A DNA stretch of 19,558 nt from an uncultured Oscillospiraceae bacterium (GCA_934565615.1 CAKTIH010000028.1:1-19558); one strand, 5' to 3'; shown: positions 1-9,030, counted from the stretch's first letter. Program-made: numbers and translations. The notes: generated by a model from the sequence alone, not told the origin.

Positions 1-1
1 C

Positions 2-670
2 CTCTACCAGAGCATGCGTGACGACAAGAGCCAGACAACGCACCTGACCATCGGCATTACGCACACTGCCGAGAGCAACGCAATCGCCGAGGTCTTGGCG
101 AAATACTGTGCCGAAAACGAGGGCACCAGTATTAAAATGATTACGGACTCCATAAATAATCTTTATACAATGCTCAAGACCTACGAGCTGGATCTCGCCA
201 TCGTCGAGGGGCGCGTGCCCGACCCGAGCATCCACTATCTCCTGCTCGATACGGACTATCTTGTCCTCGCCGTCTCGACGAACCACCCCTTTGCCAGCCG
301 CAGCATGGTCACTCTCAACGAGCTCAAGAAGGAGCGCATGATCCTCCGCCTGCCGGACTCGAACACCCGCAACCTCTTCGTCGCCCACCTTGAGAGCAAC
401 AACATGAGCATCAACGATTTTAACGTCGTCCTCGAGGTCGACAATATGGCGACAATCAAAGACCTGATCCGCCGGGATTTCGGCGTGTCGATCCTTGCCC
501 GCAGCGTCTGCCTTGACGAGCTGCGCAAGGGGAAGATCACCGTCCTGCCGGTCGAGAACCTGAGCATGATGCGCGAGATAAACCTCGCCTATTACGGGGA
601 CTTCAACCAGTTCGACGTCCTCCACGGCATCATGAAGATATATAACGAGACGATCAGGATATATAACTGA
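2..670 (+). CDS. LysR-type transcriptional regulator, 3' part (N-terminal HTH cut off by window edge)
   Basis: The reading frame is open from base 2, so the gene starts outside the window. The 222 visible codons correspond to the C-terminal effector-binding domain of a LysR-type regulator. It begins after the linker with a typical first beta strand (THLTIGITHT), followed by the alternating strands and helices of the periplasmic-binding-protein fold. Family hallmarks are DLAIVEG, the strand around LVLAVSTNHPFA, and DLIRRDFGVSILAR near the end of the second subdomain. The DNA-binding winged helix (about the first 60-90 residues) is not visible, so target and ligand cannot be inferred. The ATG at base 14 is internal and not a start. 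The gene converges on the aminotransferase at 722-1921 and ends 10 bp before a shared terminator, so that aminotransferase is not in its transcript. The family call is secure; the regulated pathway is unknown. Confidence 0.9.
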   Translation, partial: LYQSMRDDKSQTTHLTIGITHTAESNAIAEVLAKYCAENEGTSIKMITDSINNLYTMLKTYELDLAIVEGRVPDPSIHYLLLDTDYLVLAVSTNHPFASRSMVTLNELKKERMILRLPDSNTRNLFVAHLESNNMSINDFNVVLEVDNMATIKDLIRRDFGVSILARSVCLDELRKGKITVLPVENLSMMREINLAYYGDFNQFDVLHGIMKIYNETIRIYN

Positions 671-680
671 GCAAAAAAAT

Positions 681-706
681 ATTGCCCCGCCGAACGGCGG
701 GGCAAT
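681..706. terminator. Bidirectional intrinsic terminator between convergent genes
   Basis: A perfect 12-bp inverted repeat (arms 681-692 and 695-706, very GC-rich, 2-nt centre) lies between the convergent stop codons at 670 and 722. An A-run at 673-679 gives a seven-T tract after the hairpin for minus-strand transcription, making it a strong terminator for the aminotransferase. On the plus strand the following bases (gctacatttattcg) are only moderately T-rich, so termination of the LysR gene may be weaker. Confidence 0.88.
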
Positions 707-721
707 GCTACATTTATTCGT

Positions 722-1921
722 TTACTTCCCGTACTTTTCGTTGTACGCTTTGATCGCAATGGCGAGTATATCGATCGCGCGGGAGATATCCTCGGCGTTT
801 ATGGTGTAGGCCATGCGCACCTCGTTGAGGCCCTTGCCGGGAGTGGCATAGAACGGCTCGCCGCAGGCCATGAGCACGGTCTCCTTGTTGTCGTCGAACT
901 CATTGAGCAGGAACAGCTGGAACTTATCCGCATTGTCGACCGGCAGGGACACCATCGCGTAGAACGCGCCTCTCGGCGTCTCGCAGACGACGCCGGGTAT
1001 CTCGTGCAGCTTGGAGACGAGCGTGTCACGGCGGTGACGGTACTCATCGCGCACCACGTCAAAGTAGCTCGGGTCGAGCGTATAGAGCTCTGCCGCGGCG
1101 ACCTGCTCGACCGTTGCCGAGCACAGGCGGCACTGGCACCATTTGAGCGCCTGCGCCATGAACTCCTTGTTCTTCGAAATCACCATGCCGACGCGCGCGC
1201 CGCATGCGGAGAAGCGCTTTGATATCGAGTCGATAACTATGACGTTCTGCTCATAGCCCTTGTACTGCAAGGCGCTCGTGAGGTGCTCGCCGCCGTAGGT
1301 GAACTCTCTGTACACCTCGTCGCAGACTATGAAAAGGTCATGCTCCTTCGCAATGTCGAGCATCAGCTGGAGCTGCTCCGGAGTGAGCACGTTGCCGGTC
1401 GGGTTGCCGGGGTTCGTTATCATGATGGCGCGGGTGTGCTCATTTATGCGCGCCTCGATCCGCTCGCGGTCAGCGTAGAAATAGCCCTCCTCGGGGTCGG
1501 TCGGCACGGGGCGGATGGTCGCGCCCGCGAGGGTGACGGAGGTGTGGTAGTTAGGATAGAAAGGCTCCGGGATGATGATCTCGTCGCCGTCGTCGAGCAG
1601 GCAGGCCATCGTCAGCTGCAGAGCCTCGCTGCCGCCGGTGGTGGGCAGGATATCGCTGTGCTCAAGCTCCACGCCTATGCGGGAGTAGTAATGCTGCACC
1701 GCGTCAAGGAACTTGGGCACGCCGACAGACGGCGCGTAGGCGAGCACGGGCTCGGTGAAATCTCGGAGCGCTTTGAAAAATACGTCAGGCGTTTTAACGT
1801 CGGGCTGGCCGATGTTCAGATGATAAATTTTAATACCGCGTTCTTCGGCCTTTGTCGCATAGCTTGCGAATTTACGCATGGGGGAAAGGCCGCAGAGCTC
1901 CATTTTTGATGAAAGCTTCAA
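722..1921 (-). CDS. PLP-dependent aminotransferase, class I/II (aspartate/aromatic aminotransferase type)
   Basis: This encodes a 399-residue fold-type I aminotransferase, a normal length for the family, which transfers an amino group between an amino acid and a 2-oxo acid in the cytosol. Visible motifs, numbered from the TTG start, are the GQPD motif near residue 39, the NPGNPTG loop at about 170-176 that contacts PLP and the substrate carboxylate, D201 and Y204 in CDEVY that bind the pyridine ring and phosphate, and the Schiff-base lysine K235 in SISKRFSACGARVG. A C-terminal arginine in NEVRMAYT is the usual carboxylate-binding residue. The start is a TTG at 1919-1921, chosen because a good AAAGGAG lies 8 nt upstream. 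A frame extension upstream has no such site, and the next ATG (1903) would place the site too far away. The substrate cannot be read from sequence. It is transcribed divergently from addB and is probably monocistronic. Confidence 0.92.
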   Translation of the reverse strand: MKLSSKMELCGLSPMRKFASYATKAEERGIKIYHLNIGQPDVKTPDVFFKALRDFTEPVLAYAPSVGVPKFLDAVQHYYSRIGVELEHSDILPTTGGSEALQLTMACLLDDGDEIIIPEPFYPNYHTSVTLAGATIRPVPTDPEEGYFYADRERIEARINEHTRAIMITNPGNPTGNVLTPEQLQLMLDIAKEHDLFIVCDEVYREFTYGGEHLTSALQYKGYEQNVIVIDSISKRFSACGARVGMVISKNKEFMAQALKWCQCRLCSATVEQVAAAELYTLDPSYFDVVRDEYRHRRDTLVSKLHEIPGVVCETPRGAFYAMVSLPVDNADKFQLFLLNEFDDNKETVLMACGEPFYATPGKGLNEVRMAYTINAEDISRAIDILAIAIKAYNEKYGK

Positions 1922-1929
1922 GAAAAACA

Positions 1930-1936
1930 CTCCTTT
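1930..1936 (-). promoter_or_regulatory. Ribosome binding site fixing the TTG start of the aminotransferase
   Basis: On the minus strand this reads AAAGGAG, followed by 8 nt and then TTG at 1921. It is the only good Shine-Dalgarno sequence near the candidate starts and argues against both the longer upstream frame and the ATG at 1903. Confidence 0.8.
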
Positions 1937-1958
1937 CTTTATTCTTGTATGATTAGGT

Positions 1959-1987
1959 ACGATAACACATTTCTTTGAACTTATCAA
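1959..1987 (-). promoter_or_regulatory. Predicted SigA-type promoter of the aminotransferase, extended -10
   Basis: On the minus strand there is TTGATA (1982-1987), a 17-nt spacer, and TATCGT (1959-1964) preceded by TGT, giving an extended -10 (TGTTATCGT). It lies about 38 bp upstream of the TTG start. The -35 matches 5/6 and the -10 matches 4/6 of consensus. Predicted from sequence only. Confidence 0.6.
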
Positions 1988-2021
1988 TAAAGAACTCAAA
2001 TTTTAGCCTATTTTTAGCATT

Positions 2022-2035
2022 CGGCTTGTAAGCCG
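2022..2035. promoter_or_regulatory. Short dyad over the addB -35 element
   Basis: CGGCTT-GT-AAGCCG is a 14-nt perfect dyad with 6-bp arms. It covers the predicted addB -35 hexamer at 2026-2031, which is where a repressor would be expected to bind. A dyad this short could arise by chance, and no known operator was recognised. Confidence 0.3.
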
Positions 2036-2054
2036 CGGCGGATTTTGATAAAAT
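2026..2054 (+). promoter_or_regulatory. Predicted promoter of addBA
   Basis: TTGTAA (2026-2031) is followed by a 17-nt spacer and TAAAAT (2049-2054). The -10 matches 5/6 and the -35 matches 4/6 of the SigA consensus. It lies about 65 bp upstream of the addB start, in the locally AT-rich 199-bp divergent intergenic region. Confidence 0.55.
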
Positions 2055-2106
2055 GTCACAAGAATAATTTTCATACATCTGCTTATCCATTAGGAAAACC
2101 GTGAAC

Positions 2107-2112
2107 GGGAGG
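2107..2112 (+). promoter_or_regulatory. Ribosome binding site fixing the TTG start of addB
   Basis: GGGAGG is followed by 8 nt and then TTG at 2121. The next in-frame ATG (2133) would lie 20 nt away and would leave only two residues before the Walker A glycine, so TTG is the better start. Confidence 0.75.
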
Positions 2113-2120
2113 ACGGACAT

Positions 2121-5100
2121 TTGCTCAGACTGATGATCGGCAAGGCCGGTGCCGGCAAGACGGCGGCCATCATAAACGAAATAAAGCGCGATATGGCCTC
2201 TGGGCATGGCCGTGCCCTGATGATCGTCCCCGAGCAGTACAGCCACGAGGCCGAGCGCGAGCTCTGCCGCGTCTGCGGGGATTCGCTCTCGCTCTACGCG
2301 GAAGTGCTGAGCTTCACCGGTCTTGCGCGCGAGACCGCCGCAAAGCACGGCGGCGGAGCCGCGCCGTGGCTCGACAAGGGCGGAAGGCTCCTGTGCATGG
2401 CGCTTGCGCTGCAAAGCGTCGGAGCGCACCTGCGCATGTATTCCGCCGCCCAGCGCCGCGCGGAGCTTCAGGCGCTGCTGCTCTCCGCCGTGGACGAGCT
2501 CAAGAGCGCCTGCATCGGCTATGACGCACTCATGTCCGCCGCGTCCGCCTGTCCGGACAGCCTCGGCGATAAGCTCTCCGATCTCGCCCTCATCCTCGAA
2601 GCCTATGACGCCGCCGTCGCGAACGGCCATGCCGACCCTGCCGACAGGCTCACTATCCTTGCCCGGCAGATAGACGAGAGCACCGATATTGACGCAAACG
2701 TGAAGATATACGTCGACGGCTTTATCGACTTCACCCGGCAGGAGCGGGAGATCCTTCACGCCATGCTCCGCCGCGGCGCACAGCTCACCGTGTGCCTGAC
2801 GGTTGACGCGCTCGACGGCGATAATGAGATATTCGAGCTCTCCCGCCGCGCCGGCAGGGAGCTTCTCGCCTACGCCCGCGAGCTCGGCTCGGAGACGGAG
2901 ATCGTCACCCTCTCCGAGCAGAGCGCGAAGGCACCCGAGCTCACGGTCTTTGCCGATAATATGTTCAGCTATTCAAGCGATAAATATACCCCCGCGCGTG
3001 ACGCCCTCCGCCTTTACCGGACTGAGAGCATGGCCGCCGAGTGCGAGCAGGCCGCGGCGCTCTGCCTTGAATTCGTGCGTGACGGCGGCTGCCGCTGGCG
3101 GGATATCGCCGTCATCGCCCGCGGCTTTGAGGATTACCGCGGCAGCCTTGAGAGCGCCTTCCGGCATTACGGCGTCCCGCTCTTCACCGCCCGCCGGGAC
3201 GACCTCATGTCAAAGCCCCTGCCCGCGCTCATCTCCCTCGCCTATGAGATCGTGCGCGGCGGCTGGGCGGTCGACGATGTCATCAGCTATATGCGCACCG
3301 GCCTTGCCGGGCTCGGTCCCGACGAGTGCGACGTGCTTGAAAACTATATCTTTAAATGGCAGCTCCAGGGCGGCGCATGGCACAGGAGCGCCGACTGGCG
3401 TCAGCACCCGGACGGCTACGGCTGCGAGTATACAGACGATACGGAAGAAGCTCTCCGCCGTGTGAACGCTCTGCGCCGCGCTCTCGCCTCGCCCCTCCTC
3501 GCCTTTGAGGAAGCTTCCGCCAAGGCGCAGACCGCCGCGCAGCAGGCGCAGGCTCTCGCCGGGCTCTTCGAAGCGCTGAGTCTCCCTGAGCAGCTTTCGC
3601 GCCGCGCCGGGGAGCTTGCGCAGCTCGGCGATGAAAAGACCGCCGCCGAATACCGCCAGCTCTGGGACATCGTCGTCTCCGCGCTCGAGCAGTGCGCCGC
3701 CGTCCTCGGCGATACCGCCATGGACAGCGGGGAGTTCTCGCGCCTGTTTACCCTCATGCTTTCAAAATATGATATCGGCACCATTCCCGTGTCACTTGAC
3801 CGCGTCTCCGCCGGTGACTTTGACCGCAACCGCCGCCGCAGCATAAAGCACCTTATCGTCCTCGGCGCGTCCGACCAACGCCTGCCGCGCACGGATGACG
3901 AGGCCGGCGTGTTCTCCCCTGAGGAGCGGGAGCGCCTGCTGGAAATGCAGCTTGAGCTCGGCGCGGGCGGTGAGAGCGAGCTGTGGCGCGAGTTCTCGCT
4001 TATCTATACCTGCCTCACCATGCCCTCCGAGAGCCTTACCATGCTCTGCCCGGTCGCCGATACTCAGGGCGCGGAGCTTCGCCCCGCCTTTGTATTTAAC
4101 CGCGCGAAGGCTCTCTTCGGCCTGAACGTCACGAACGCCTCCTTGAGCGACGCGCGCATGTCCGCACCCGCCCCGGCGCTCGGCCTTGCCGCGCAGTCCA
4201 TGCACGGCGGTGACGGCCGTGCCCGCGCCGCTGCGGAATATTTCGCAGAAAAAGACCCTGTGCGCTATGCTTCTCTTGAAGCCGCGGCGAACATGAGCCG
4301 CGGGCGGCTCTCGGCCTCGGCGGTCGAGAAGCTCTACGGACAGCGCCTGCGCCTCAGCGCCTCGCGCATAGATAAATTTGCCTCCTGCCGCTTTGCGTAT
4401 TTCTGCCAGTACGGCCTGCGCGCAAAGCCCTATGAGCCCGCCGCCTTCCGCCCCCCGGAGATCGGCACATTCATGCACTATGTCCTTGAGAAGACCGCGC
4501 GCGAGGTCAAGCGCCGCGGCGGTTTTGCCGCGGTGGACGACAAGACCCTGCGCGAGCTGTGCGAGCGCTTCACTGCGCAGTACGTCTCCGAGGAGCTCAA
4601 CGATTTTAACGAGAAGAGCCGCCGCTTTGTCTATCTCTTCAACCGCCTGTGCGGCGACGTATGGCGCGTCGTCGAGGATATGGCGGCGGAGCTGCGGCGG
4701 TCGGACTTCGAGCCGCTGGACTTTGAGCTTGATTTTTCCGACGCGCGCGAAATGCCGCCGGTCGAGCTCGGCGGCGGGGAGGACAGCCTCGTCCTCTCCG
4801 GCATTGCCGACCGTGTCGACGGCTGGTACCATGACGGCAAGCTCTATCTCCGCGTCGTCGACTATAAGACCGGACGCAAGGAGTTCTCCATGTCCGATGT
4901 CTGGTACGGCATGGGGCTTCAGATGCTGCTGTACCTCTTCGCGCTCGAAGCAAACGGCGGCGGGCGCTATGACTGTGAAGTCCTCCCCGCGGGCGTCATG
5001 TACGTCCCCGCGCGCAGCCGCATCCTCTCCATGCCGCGCGACGCGGACGAGGAGTCCGTTTCAGCCGAGCGCGCAAAGGAGCAGCGGCGCAGCGGCCTTG

Positions 5101-5459
5101 TGCGCGAGGACGCAGCGCTCATTGAGGCATGGGAGCGCGGCGACGATAAGCGCTATATCCCCATAAAGTTCCGCGGCGGCAAGCCTGCGGCGGATTCCCT
5201 CGCCAGTGCCGAGCGCTTGGGGCTTCTCGACCGGCACATAAAAAAGACCCTTGCGGGCATGGCAAAGCAGCTGCGTCAGGGCAGCATCGCCGCCGACCCG
5301 TTCTACCGCGGCCAGCAGGAGAACGCCTGCCTGAACTGCGATTATTTTGACGCCTGCCATTTCTCCGACGGTGAAAACGGCGAGAGCTGCCGCTATACCC
5401 CGAAGCTCTCTGCGGAGAAGGTCTGGGCGCTTATGGAGGAGGGCGACGCCAATGGCTGA
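2121..5459 (+). CDS. addB: ATP-dependent helicase/deoxyribonuclease subunit B (AddB)
   Basis: AddB is one half of the cytosolic AddAB helicase-nuclease, which resects double-strand breaks and loads RecA at recombination hotspots. The protein has 1112 residues, as expected for the family. The N-terminus carries a Walker A motif almost at the start (GKAGAGKT, residues 7-14). Its C-terminal half holds a RecB-family nuclease domain with the catalytic motif DYKTG (D914, K916). The iron-sulfur cluster cysteines that pin this domain are present with the characteristic spacing: C756 (SCRFAYF) before the nuclease core, then C1070-x2-C1073-x5-C1079 near the C-terminus. Nuclease and cluster therefore look intact. 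Translation starts at TTG. The last 8 bp overlap the addA start, which suggests translational coupling and equal subunit supply. Confidence 0.95.
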   Translation: MLRLMIGKAGAGKTAAIINEIKRDMASGHGRALMIVPEQYSHEAERELCRVCGDSLSLYAEVLSFTGLARETAAKHGGGAAPWLDKGGRLLCMALALQSVGAHLRMYSAAQRRAELQALLLSAVDELKSACIGYDALMSAASACPDSLGDKLSDLALILEAYDAAVANGHADPADRLTILARQIDESTDIDANVKIYVDGFIDFTRQEREILHAMLRRGAQLTVCLTVDALDGDNEIFELSRRAGRELLAYARELGSETEIVTLSEQSAKAPELTVFADNMFSYSSDKYTPARDALRLYRTESMAAECEQAAALCLEFVRDGGCRWRDIAVIARGFEDYRGSLESAFRHYGVPLFTARRDDLMSKPLPALISLAYEIVRGGWAVDDVISYMRTGLAGLGPDECDVLENYIFKWQLQGGAWHRSADWRQHPDGYGCEYTDDTEEALRRVNALRRALASPLLAFEEASAKAQTAAQQAQALAGLFEALSLPEQLSRRAGELAQLGDEKTAAEYRQLWDIVVSALEQCAAVLGDTAMDSGEFSRLFTLMLSKYDIGTIPVSLDRVSAGDFDRNRRRSIKHLIVLGASDQRLPRTDDEAGVFSPEERERLLEMQLELGAGGESELWREFSLIYTCLTMPSESLTMLCPVADTQGAELRPAFVFNRAKALFGLNVTNASLSDARMSAPAPALGLAAQSMHGGDGRARAAAEYFAEKDPVRYASLEAAANMSRGRLSASAVEKLYGQRLRLSASRIDKFASCRFAYFCQYGLRAKPYEPAAFRPPEIGTFMHYVLEKTAREVKRRGGFAAVDDKTLRELCERFTAQYVSEELNDFNEKSRRFVYLFNRLCGDVWRVVEDMAAELRRSDFEPLDFELDFSDAREMPPVELGGGEDSLVLSGIADRVDGWYHDGKLYLRVVDYKTGRKEFSMSDVWYGMGLQMLLYLFALEANGGGRYDCEVLPAGVMYVPARSRILSMPRDADEESVSAERAKEQRRSGLVREDAALIEAWERGDDKRYIPIKFRGGKPAADSLASAERLGLLDRHIKKTLAGMAKQLRQGSIAADPFYRGQQENACLNCDYFDACHFSDGENGESCRYTPKLSAEKVWALMEEGDANG

Positions 5460-8400
5460 TTTCAGACCCACAGCCTCGCAGCAGGCCGCGATAGATGCGC
5501 GCGGCGGTGCCGTGCTCGTGTCCGCGGGCGCGGGCAGCGGCAAGACCCGCGTGCTCACCGAACGCCTCATGGGCTATATCTGTGACGATGTCCACCCTGT
5601 CGATCTTGACAGCTTCCTTATCATCACCTTCACCCGCGCCGCCGCGGCGGAGCTTCGCGGCAGGATCATGGAGGAGCTTGCCGCGCGCCTTGCCGCCGAC
5701 CCCGGCAGCCGCCGTCTGCGCCGACAGAGCGCGCTGTGCCGCCGCGCGCAGATCGGCACCATCCACAGCTTCTGCGCGAACGTCCTGCGCGAGAACTGCC
5801 ACGCCCTCGGCCTGACTCCGGATTTCAAGATCGCCGACGAAGAGCGCGCCGAAGCCATGCGTGCCGCCGCGCTCGAGCGCACACTTGACGCGCGCTATGA
5901 CGCGATGGATCAGCTCCCCGGCTTCCGTCTGCTTGCCGATACCGTCGGCGCGGGGCGGGACGACCGCCGCCTTTCCAATCTTGTCCTCAAGCTCCACAGC
6001 CGTATGCAGTGCCATGCCCGCCCCGAGGACTGGGCACGCCGTCAGGTCGCGCAGCTCAAGGCCCCGGCGCAGGATGTCGCCGAAACGCCGTGGGGGCAGG
6101 AGCTGCTCTCATGGGCAAAGCGCACCGCCGATTATTGGAGCTGCGAGATGGACAGGCTCCTTGAAGCCATGACCGCGGAGGAGAAGATCGCCGCCGCGTA
6201 TACCGAGAGCTTTTCCGTTACTGCCGACGGCATACGTGAGCTCTCCCGCTGCCTTGACCTCGGCTGGGACAGGGCGCGCGCGTGTCTGCCCATAGAGTTT
6301 CCGACGCTCAAGAGACTTATGAAGTCGCCCGATCCAGCGCTTTCAGATATGCTCAAGGCGCGGCGCACCGCCTGTAAAAAGGCGATGGGCGGCATGAAGG
6401 ATACGCTCTATTCCGATTCCGCCTCCCTCCTGCGCGAGATGGAGCTCACCGCCCCCGCGATGGAGGCGCTGCTCGAGGTCACGCTTGACTTTGACCGCGA
6501 GTATACCAAGGATAAGCGCAGCCGCGGCTTGGTCGATTATTCCGACCTTGAGCACCTCACCGCGCAGCTTCTCACGAACCCCGACGGCAGCCCGACCGAG
6601 ACGGCAGCGCGCATTTCCCGCCGCTTTACCGAGATCATGGTCGATGAGTATCAGGACGTCAGCCGTGTGCAGGACGCTATCTTCGCCGCCGTATCGAAAG
6701 CCGGTAAGAACCTCTTCATGGTCGGGGACGTCAAGCAGTCCATTTACCGCTTCCGCCTTGCCGACCCCGCTATCTTCACCGAGAAATATCTGAGCTATTC
6801 CGACTATGAGTCTGCCAAAGCCTTCGAGCCGCGCCGCATTCTGCTGCGCGAGAACTTCCGCTCCCGGCGTGAAATTCTCGACGGGGCGAACAGCGTGTTC
6901 TCCCTGTGCATGTCCCGCGCCTTGGGCGACATGGACTATGACGACGCCGCGGCTCTGCGCTGCGGGGCAAAGTACCCATCGTCCGTCCCGAAGCCGGAGC
7001 TCATGCTCCTCGCCCTGCCCGAGAGCGAGGATGAGAACAGCCCGGATAAGACCGCCCTTGAGGCCGGGCTTGTTGCCCGGAAGATAAATTCTCTTATTGC
7101 CGCCGGGACGACCGTCACGTCAAACGGCGGGGAGCGCCCCCTTGAGTATGGGGACATCGCCATCCTCCTCCGCTCCGCCAACACCGTCGGCGGCGTGTAC
7201 CGGCGCGTCCTCGGTGAGCATGGCATCCCCGTGTCCTCTGTTCAGGGCGGCGGATTTTTTGAGAGCGTCGAGGTCTCCACTCCCATCTCCATGCTCGCCG
7301 TCATCGATAACCCGCATAAGGACATCCCGCTCATCGCCGTGCTGCGCTCGCCGTCATTGAGCTTCAGCCCGGATGAGCTGTCCGATATCCGCAGCGCCGA
7401 TAAAAAGGCCGATCTCTATACCGCCCTGCTTACCGCCGCTGAGAATAACGAAAAGTGCCGCGATTTTGTCCGGCGCCTTGACGTGCTGCGCGGGGCCGCC
7501 GCCGACCTCAGTGCCGCCGAGCTCACATGGCGCGTCATTGAGGAGCTGGACATGCTCGCCCTCTGCACCGCTATGGGCGACGGGGCGCAGCGCCGCGCAA
7601 ACCTCATGGCGCTCGTCGGCCTGTCCGAGAGCTTTGAAGCCACCGGCTACCGCGGAGTGCACCGCTATGTGCTCTGGCTGCGCCGCCTTGCCGAAAAGGG
7701 GCAGGAGCCCTCCACCGGCGGCAGCTTCAGCTCTGCCGTGCAGATCATGTCCGTGCATAAGTCCAAGGGGCTTGAGTTCCCCGTCGTGTTCCTCTGCGAT
7801 ACCGCCCGCCGCTTCAACCGGCAGGACAGCCGCGAGAGCGTTCTTGTCCACCCGGAGCTCGGCTTGGGGCCGAAGCTCATCGACCTCAAGCGCCGCATAG
7901 AGTATCCCACCCTTGCGCGCAACGCCATCAGGCTCCGCCTTGAGCGGGAGATGCTCTCGGAGGAGATGCGCCTGCTCTATGTCGCCCTCACCCGGCCGAA
8001 GGAGCGCCTGTTCATGACCGCCGCTCTCAAAGACCCCGAGGGTACCGTTGAAAAGCTCCGCACCGCCGTCACAAGGCCGATGGCGCCCGAAGTGCTCAGT
8101 CAGGCGCAGGCACCGGTGAGCTGGCTCATCTGTGCCGCCCTTGCCGACGGTGGGGAGAACCTGACTCTCAGCTATTGCGGTACGAGCGACGCCGCGGATA
8201 GCGCGGCGCTCCCTGACGCGGAAGCTACAGAAGCCGACGCCGAAATGCTCTCCGAGCTCAAGCGACGCCTTGCCTTCCGCTATCCGTATGCCGAGGCCGT
8301 CGACCTTCCCTCAAAGGTCACGGCTACCGAGCTCAAAGGCCATGCCGAGCCTGACCCCGATGGGGAACGGCTCGTGCAGGATGCAAATTACAGCTTCCGT

Positions 8401-8961
8401 ATGCCGGAGCTTGGGGGGGAGGAGCGTAAGCTCACCGCCGCGGAGCGCGGAGTTGCAACGCATCTGGTGCTGCAGTATATGGACTTCTCCAAGGGGCGCA
8501 GCCTTGAGGGGATAAGGTCGGAGATCGACCGTCTCCGTGCCGCGCGCTTCATTTCCGCTCGCGAAGCGGAAGCTGTCAATGCCCGAGCGATAGAGCGCCT
8601 GTTCGCTTCCCCCTTGGGCAAACGCATGCTCGCCGCCGAAAAGCCGATGCGCGAGTTCCGCTTCTCTCTGCTCATGGACGCGGATAAGCTTTATGGGGAC
8701 ACGGCAAAGGGTGAGGAGCTGCTTCTTCAGGGCGTCGTCGACTGCTGCATCGAGGAGGACGGCAAGCTTGTCATCATCGACTATAAAACCGATTACGTCA
8801 AGACCGATGAAGATATTGCCTCCCGTTCCGAACTTTACCGCGGCCAGCTCATGGCCTATGCCGAAGCGCTGCACCGCATCTGCGGCAAGCCCGTCAAGGA
8901 GTGTGTGCTCTATTTTCTCTCCGCCGATAGAGCCGTGACGGTGTATAAAGCGGTGGATTGA
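5452..8961 (+). CDS. addA: ATP-dependent helicase/nuclease subunit A (AddA)
   Basis: AddA is the UvrD/Rep-type 3'-5' helicase subunit of AddAB, with a second RecB-like nuclease domain. At 1169 residues it is close to the family norm. Superfamily 1A motifs are all visible: Walker A AGAGSGKT (residues 25-32), Walker B DEYQD (398-402), motif III GDVKQSIYRFR (about 425-435), motif V VHKSKGLEFP (768-777) and motif VI LLYVALTRP (841-849). The C-terminal nuclease shows DYKTD (D1110, K1112). The ATG at 5452 is chosen because MADFRPTASQQAAI is the typical family N-terminus with its Q motif, and GGAGGAGGG lies just upstream inside addB. An in-frame extension to 5347 would be buried in addB and adds 35 arginine-rich residues with no family match. 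No terminator is visible after the stop codon. Confidence 0.96.
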   Translation: MADFRPTASQQAAIDARGGAVLVSAGAGSGKTRVLTERLMGYICDDVHPVDLDSFLIITFTRAAAAELRGRIMEELAARLAADPGSRRLRRQSALCRRAQIGTIHSFCANVLRENCHALGLTPDFKIADEERAEAMRAAALERTLDARYDAMDQLPGFRLLADTVGAGRDDRRLSNLVLKLHSRMQCHARPEDWARRQVAQLKAPAQDVAETPWGQELLSWAKRTADYWSCEMDRLLEAMTAEEKIAAAYTESFSVTADGIRELSRCLDLGWDRARACLPIEFPTLKRLMKSPDPALSDMLKARRTACKKAMGGMKDTLYSDSASLLREMELTAPAMEALLEVTLDFDREYTKDKRSRGLVDYSDLEHLTAQLLTNPDGSPTETAARISRRFTEIMVDEYQDVSRVQDAIFAAVSKAGKNLFMVGDVKQSIYRFRLADPAIFTEKYLSYSDYESAKAFEPRRILLRENFRSRREILDGANSVFSLCMSRALGDMDYDDAAALRCGAKYPSSVPKPELMLLALPESEDENSPDKTALEAGLVARKINSLIAAGTTVTSNGGERPLEYGDIAILLRSANTVGGVYRRVLGEHGIPVSSVQGGGFFESVEVSTPISMLAVIDNPHKDIPLIAVLRSPSLSFSPDELSDIRSADKKADLYTALLTAAENNEKCRDFVRRLDVLRGAAADLSAAELTWRVIEELDMLALCTAMGDGAQRRANLMALVGLSESFEATGYRGVHRYVLWLRRLAEKGQEPSTGGSFSSAVQIMSVHKSKGLEFPVVFLCDTARRFNRQDSRESVLVHPELGLGPKLIDLKRRIEYPTLARNAIRLRLEREMLSEEMRLLYVALTRPKERLFMTAALKDPEGTVEKLRTAVTRPMAPEVLSQAQAPVSWLICAALADGGENLTLSYCGTSDAADSAALPDAEATEADAEMLSELKRRLAFRYPYAEAVDLPSKVTATELKGHAEPDPDGERLVQDANYSFRMPELGGEERKLTAAERGVATHLVLQYMDFSKGRSLEGIRSEIDRLRAARFISAREAEAVNARAIERLFASPLGKRMLAAEKPMREFRFSLLMDADKLYGDTAKGEELLLQGVVDCCIEEDGKLVIIDYKTDYVKTDEDIASRSELYRGQLMAYAEALHRICGKPVKECVLYFLSADRAVTVYKAVD

Positions 8962-8986
8962 AAACAGCATAGGATAGTGGTATTAT
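8958..8986 (+). promoter_or_regulatory. Predicted promoter overlapping the addA stop codon
   Basis: TTGAAA (8958-8963) is followed by a 17-nt spacer and TATTAT (8981-8986) preceded by TGG, an extended -10. Each hexamer matches 5/6 of the SigA consensus. The -35 spans the addA TGA (8959-8961). It would drive the membrane sulfatase-fold gene at 9040. Confidence 0.65.
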
Positions 8987-9025
8987 TAGTCGCAAAATAA
9001 TGAAGGATATCCACAGTCTGACGCA

Positions 9026-9030
9026 GGGAG
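9026..9030 (+). promoter_or_regulatory. Ribosome binding site deciding the start at 9040
   Basis: GGGAG directly abuts an ATG at 9031, with zero spacing, and lies 9 nt before a second in-frame ATG at 9040. The second ATG has proper spacing and is taken as the start. Confidence 0.7.

Noticed and set aside
3792..4832. Long minus-strand open frame (346 codons) inside addB
   Set aside because: It is a shadow of the GC-rich addB codons: no ribosome binding site, low-complexity translation and no domain. The plus-strand frame encodes an intact AddB.
5347..5451. Upstream extension of addA to an ATG at 5347
   Set aside because: It would overlap addB by over 100 bp and adds an arginine-rich stretch without family support. 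ATG 5452 has a good ribosome binding site and the expected N-terminus.
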